From positions 2,046,001 through 2,110,000 of the forward strand of contig NZ_CP109785.1 in the NCBI RefSeq assembly GCF_025913575.1: a DNA stretch of 64,000 nucleotides, in the 5' to 3' direction. This document shows positions 62,979 through 64,000 of this stretch, piece after piece. The position numbers and the translations under genes are program-made. The notes below the pieces were generated by a model, which was not told the DNA's origin, searched no databases, and saw only the letters and a program-made list of their open reading frames with translations. The number at the start of each line of letters is the position of its first letter. The stretch's first letter is position 1. The DNA comes from Halocatena marina (GTDB lineage: Archaea; Halobacteriota; Halobacteria; Halobacteriales; Haloarculaceae).

Positions 62979-63929
62979 TCTTACTTTAATTGATAAAATG
63001 ACATCATTTATCCATAGACCACCATCTATCTGGTGAAATTGGGCAGTTTGGACAAACGGTCAATTATTGTATATTTTCTCTTCCGACCGCATTGAGCGCG
63101 ACGGCACAACGTGTTCGTCGGTGATTGAGTTGGTCCGACCCCCAGAGAGCGTGAACGATATCGGAGAGACGAGCTGTCTCTACTTCATCTGAGTGAATTA
63201 TCCCAGAGACAACCGAGTACCAATCAGTTGTTTCTGAGTAACAGACCCAAACCACACGATTTCCGAGCTACTTCCATCCGTTATAGTAGCTCCGATAGTA
63301 TCTATTGTGTCCATACTATGAAAGATATCGATATAAAGCGTATAAAATTAGGTAGTGTGATAAAGTTGAATGTATAATCACGCATCTATTCAGTTGATGA
63401 TGTCACAGTTGGTCATTGAATCGACAGGGACAGCAAACACCCCTCCGACACTGTCCGTCGATTCGTGGTCTACCGATTACCCGTGCGATTGGATCGATAC
63501 TGGTCCCCGCATCTCCGCTTCGGCCCTCCATTCACATCGGCCATCGATCCCTCGTGGGGCTTGGTTGGCGGCATCATCGTGGCCCGTCGTTCACTGAAGA
63601 ACAGACTCTCCGTCAGCGAGACGATTGGCCGAGAGGAACGGTCAATAGAACATATGCGTGTGAGCATACACGACTCGTGACCGGACAAGAGGCCGTCTTG
63701 GGACACTCATGGAAAATCGTGCGTGCGCCGCTCAGGAACGTATGAGTGCAAAGACGGTGAATCCGGAATCGGATCCCGGCAAGCAATTGAGGATCCCGCG
63801 AGTTGTCGTCTCGGACGTGACTCGGTGCGTTCTATCCTAACTGTTTGAGATTCGTTCGATACGCATGCTATCGCACATCGAAATTCGTCTCCTCAGCACA
63901 ATGACGAACAGGTGTCACGTACAGCTCGT
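62979..63929. other. Intergenic region without a convincing gene
   Basis: About 950 bases. A minus-strand frame (63064-63255, GTG start, 63 codons) ends in a segment SDIVHALWGSDQLNHRRTRC that looks partly protein-like but lacks a matching start region, and could be a fragment. Plus-strand frames over 63370-63745 show no acidic haloarchaeal bias. The last part (63700-63929) holds no recognised feature. Confidence 0.5.
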
Positions 63930-64000
63930 CTAAATATGTGCTACATCGAGAACGATCACCGAGAGATACAACTGTCCGATGCCAGCGAGGATCATAAGCA
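63930..64000 (-). CDS. C-terminal end of a membrane protein, possibly a potassium channel
   Basis: Partial gene entering from the right edge. The minus strand encodes LMILAGIGQLYLSVIVLDVA followed by HI and a TAG stop (63930-63932). The phrase resembles the last transmembrane helix of two-helix potassium channels (GQLYL-type segment). Only 22 codons are visible, so the family is a guess. Confidence 0.35.
   Translation of the reverse strand, partial: LMILAGIGQLYLSVIVLDVAHI

Noticed and set aside
63370..63745. Several overlapping frames in the last kilobase
   Set aside because: No acidic bias, no motif, and they overlap each other; probably non-coding or strongly decayed.

Overview
The window comes from a halophilic archaeon (class Halobacteria). 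The evidence is the strongly acidic predicted proteins, Tat (twin-arginine) signal peptides on exported proteins, the archaeal order of ribosomal protein genes, leaderless promoters with a TATA box 25-30 bases before the start codon, and family markers such as CDC48, RadB, Mch, HTH_10 regulators and AbrB-PhoU proteins. The genus cannot be decided from what is visible. No rRNA, CRISPR array, integrase or intact transposase was seen; one tRNA was found.

Layout. 0-11 kb is a metabolic and redox region: a TetR regulator, a TMEM175-type channel, an exported beta-propeller protein with a membrane partner, an SDR with an altered active site, a DsbA-like/formate-nitrite-transporter fusion, a peroxiredoxin, a tightly packed three-gene operon (PEP-hydrolase-like TIM barrel, cupin, Tm-1-like protein) and a Tat-exported superoxide dismutase. 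11-12.7 kb is AT-rich and apparently non-coding. 12.7-21.8 kb is an accessory region. It holds a DUF7504-like protein, an exported stalk-like membrane protein, a parallel beta-helix lipoprotein, and a three-gene locus that looks like VirB2 (pilin), VirB6 (channel) and VirB3-VirB4 (ATPase). No relaxase or coupling protein is present, which resembles the Ced/Ted DNA-import systems of other archaea more than a full conjugation module. A TPP enzyme of the acetolactate synthase family lies just beyond.

24-38.7 kb is the archaeal S10/spc ribosomal supercluster on the minus strand. It runs from a SPOUT methyltransferase gene through uL3-uL4-uL23-uL2-uS19-uL22-uS3-uL29-Rnp1-uS17-uL14-uL24-eS4-uL5-uS14-uS8-uL6-eL32-eL19-uL18-uS5-uL30-uL15 to SecY, mostly with 4-base start/stop overlaps. 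uS14 (57 codons) is short and easily missed. tRNA-Gly(GCC) lies divergently upstream.

39-62 kb is mostly core genes: mch (C1 metabolism), an acyl-CoA synthetase, a GTPBP1-like GTPase, phosphoglycolate phosphatase, pyrF, eS8, two PhoU-type regulators, CDC48, larC with a His-rich repeat, a RuvC-like RNase H-fold protein, radB and several regulators, ending with a CARF-like/winged-helix protein. A frameshifted remnant of an Old Yellow Enzyme-type oxidoreductase lies beside pyrF. The last kilobase is largely empty, with the end of a membrane protein gene entering from the right edge.

The most promising undescribed system is the VirB2/VirB6/VirB4-like locus with its flanking surface proteins. Next are the CARF-like regulator without CRISPR, the DsbA-FNT fusion, the Tm-1 operon and the palindrome plus 20-base repeats between cdc48 and larC.
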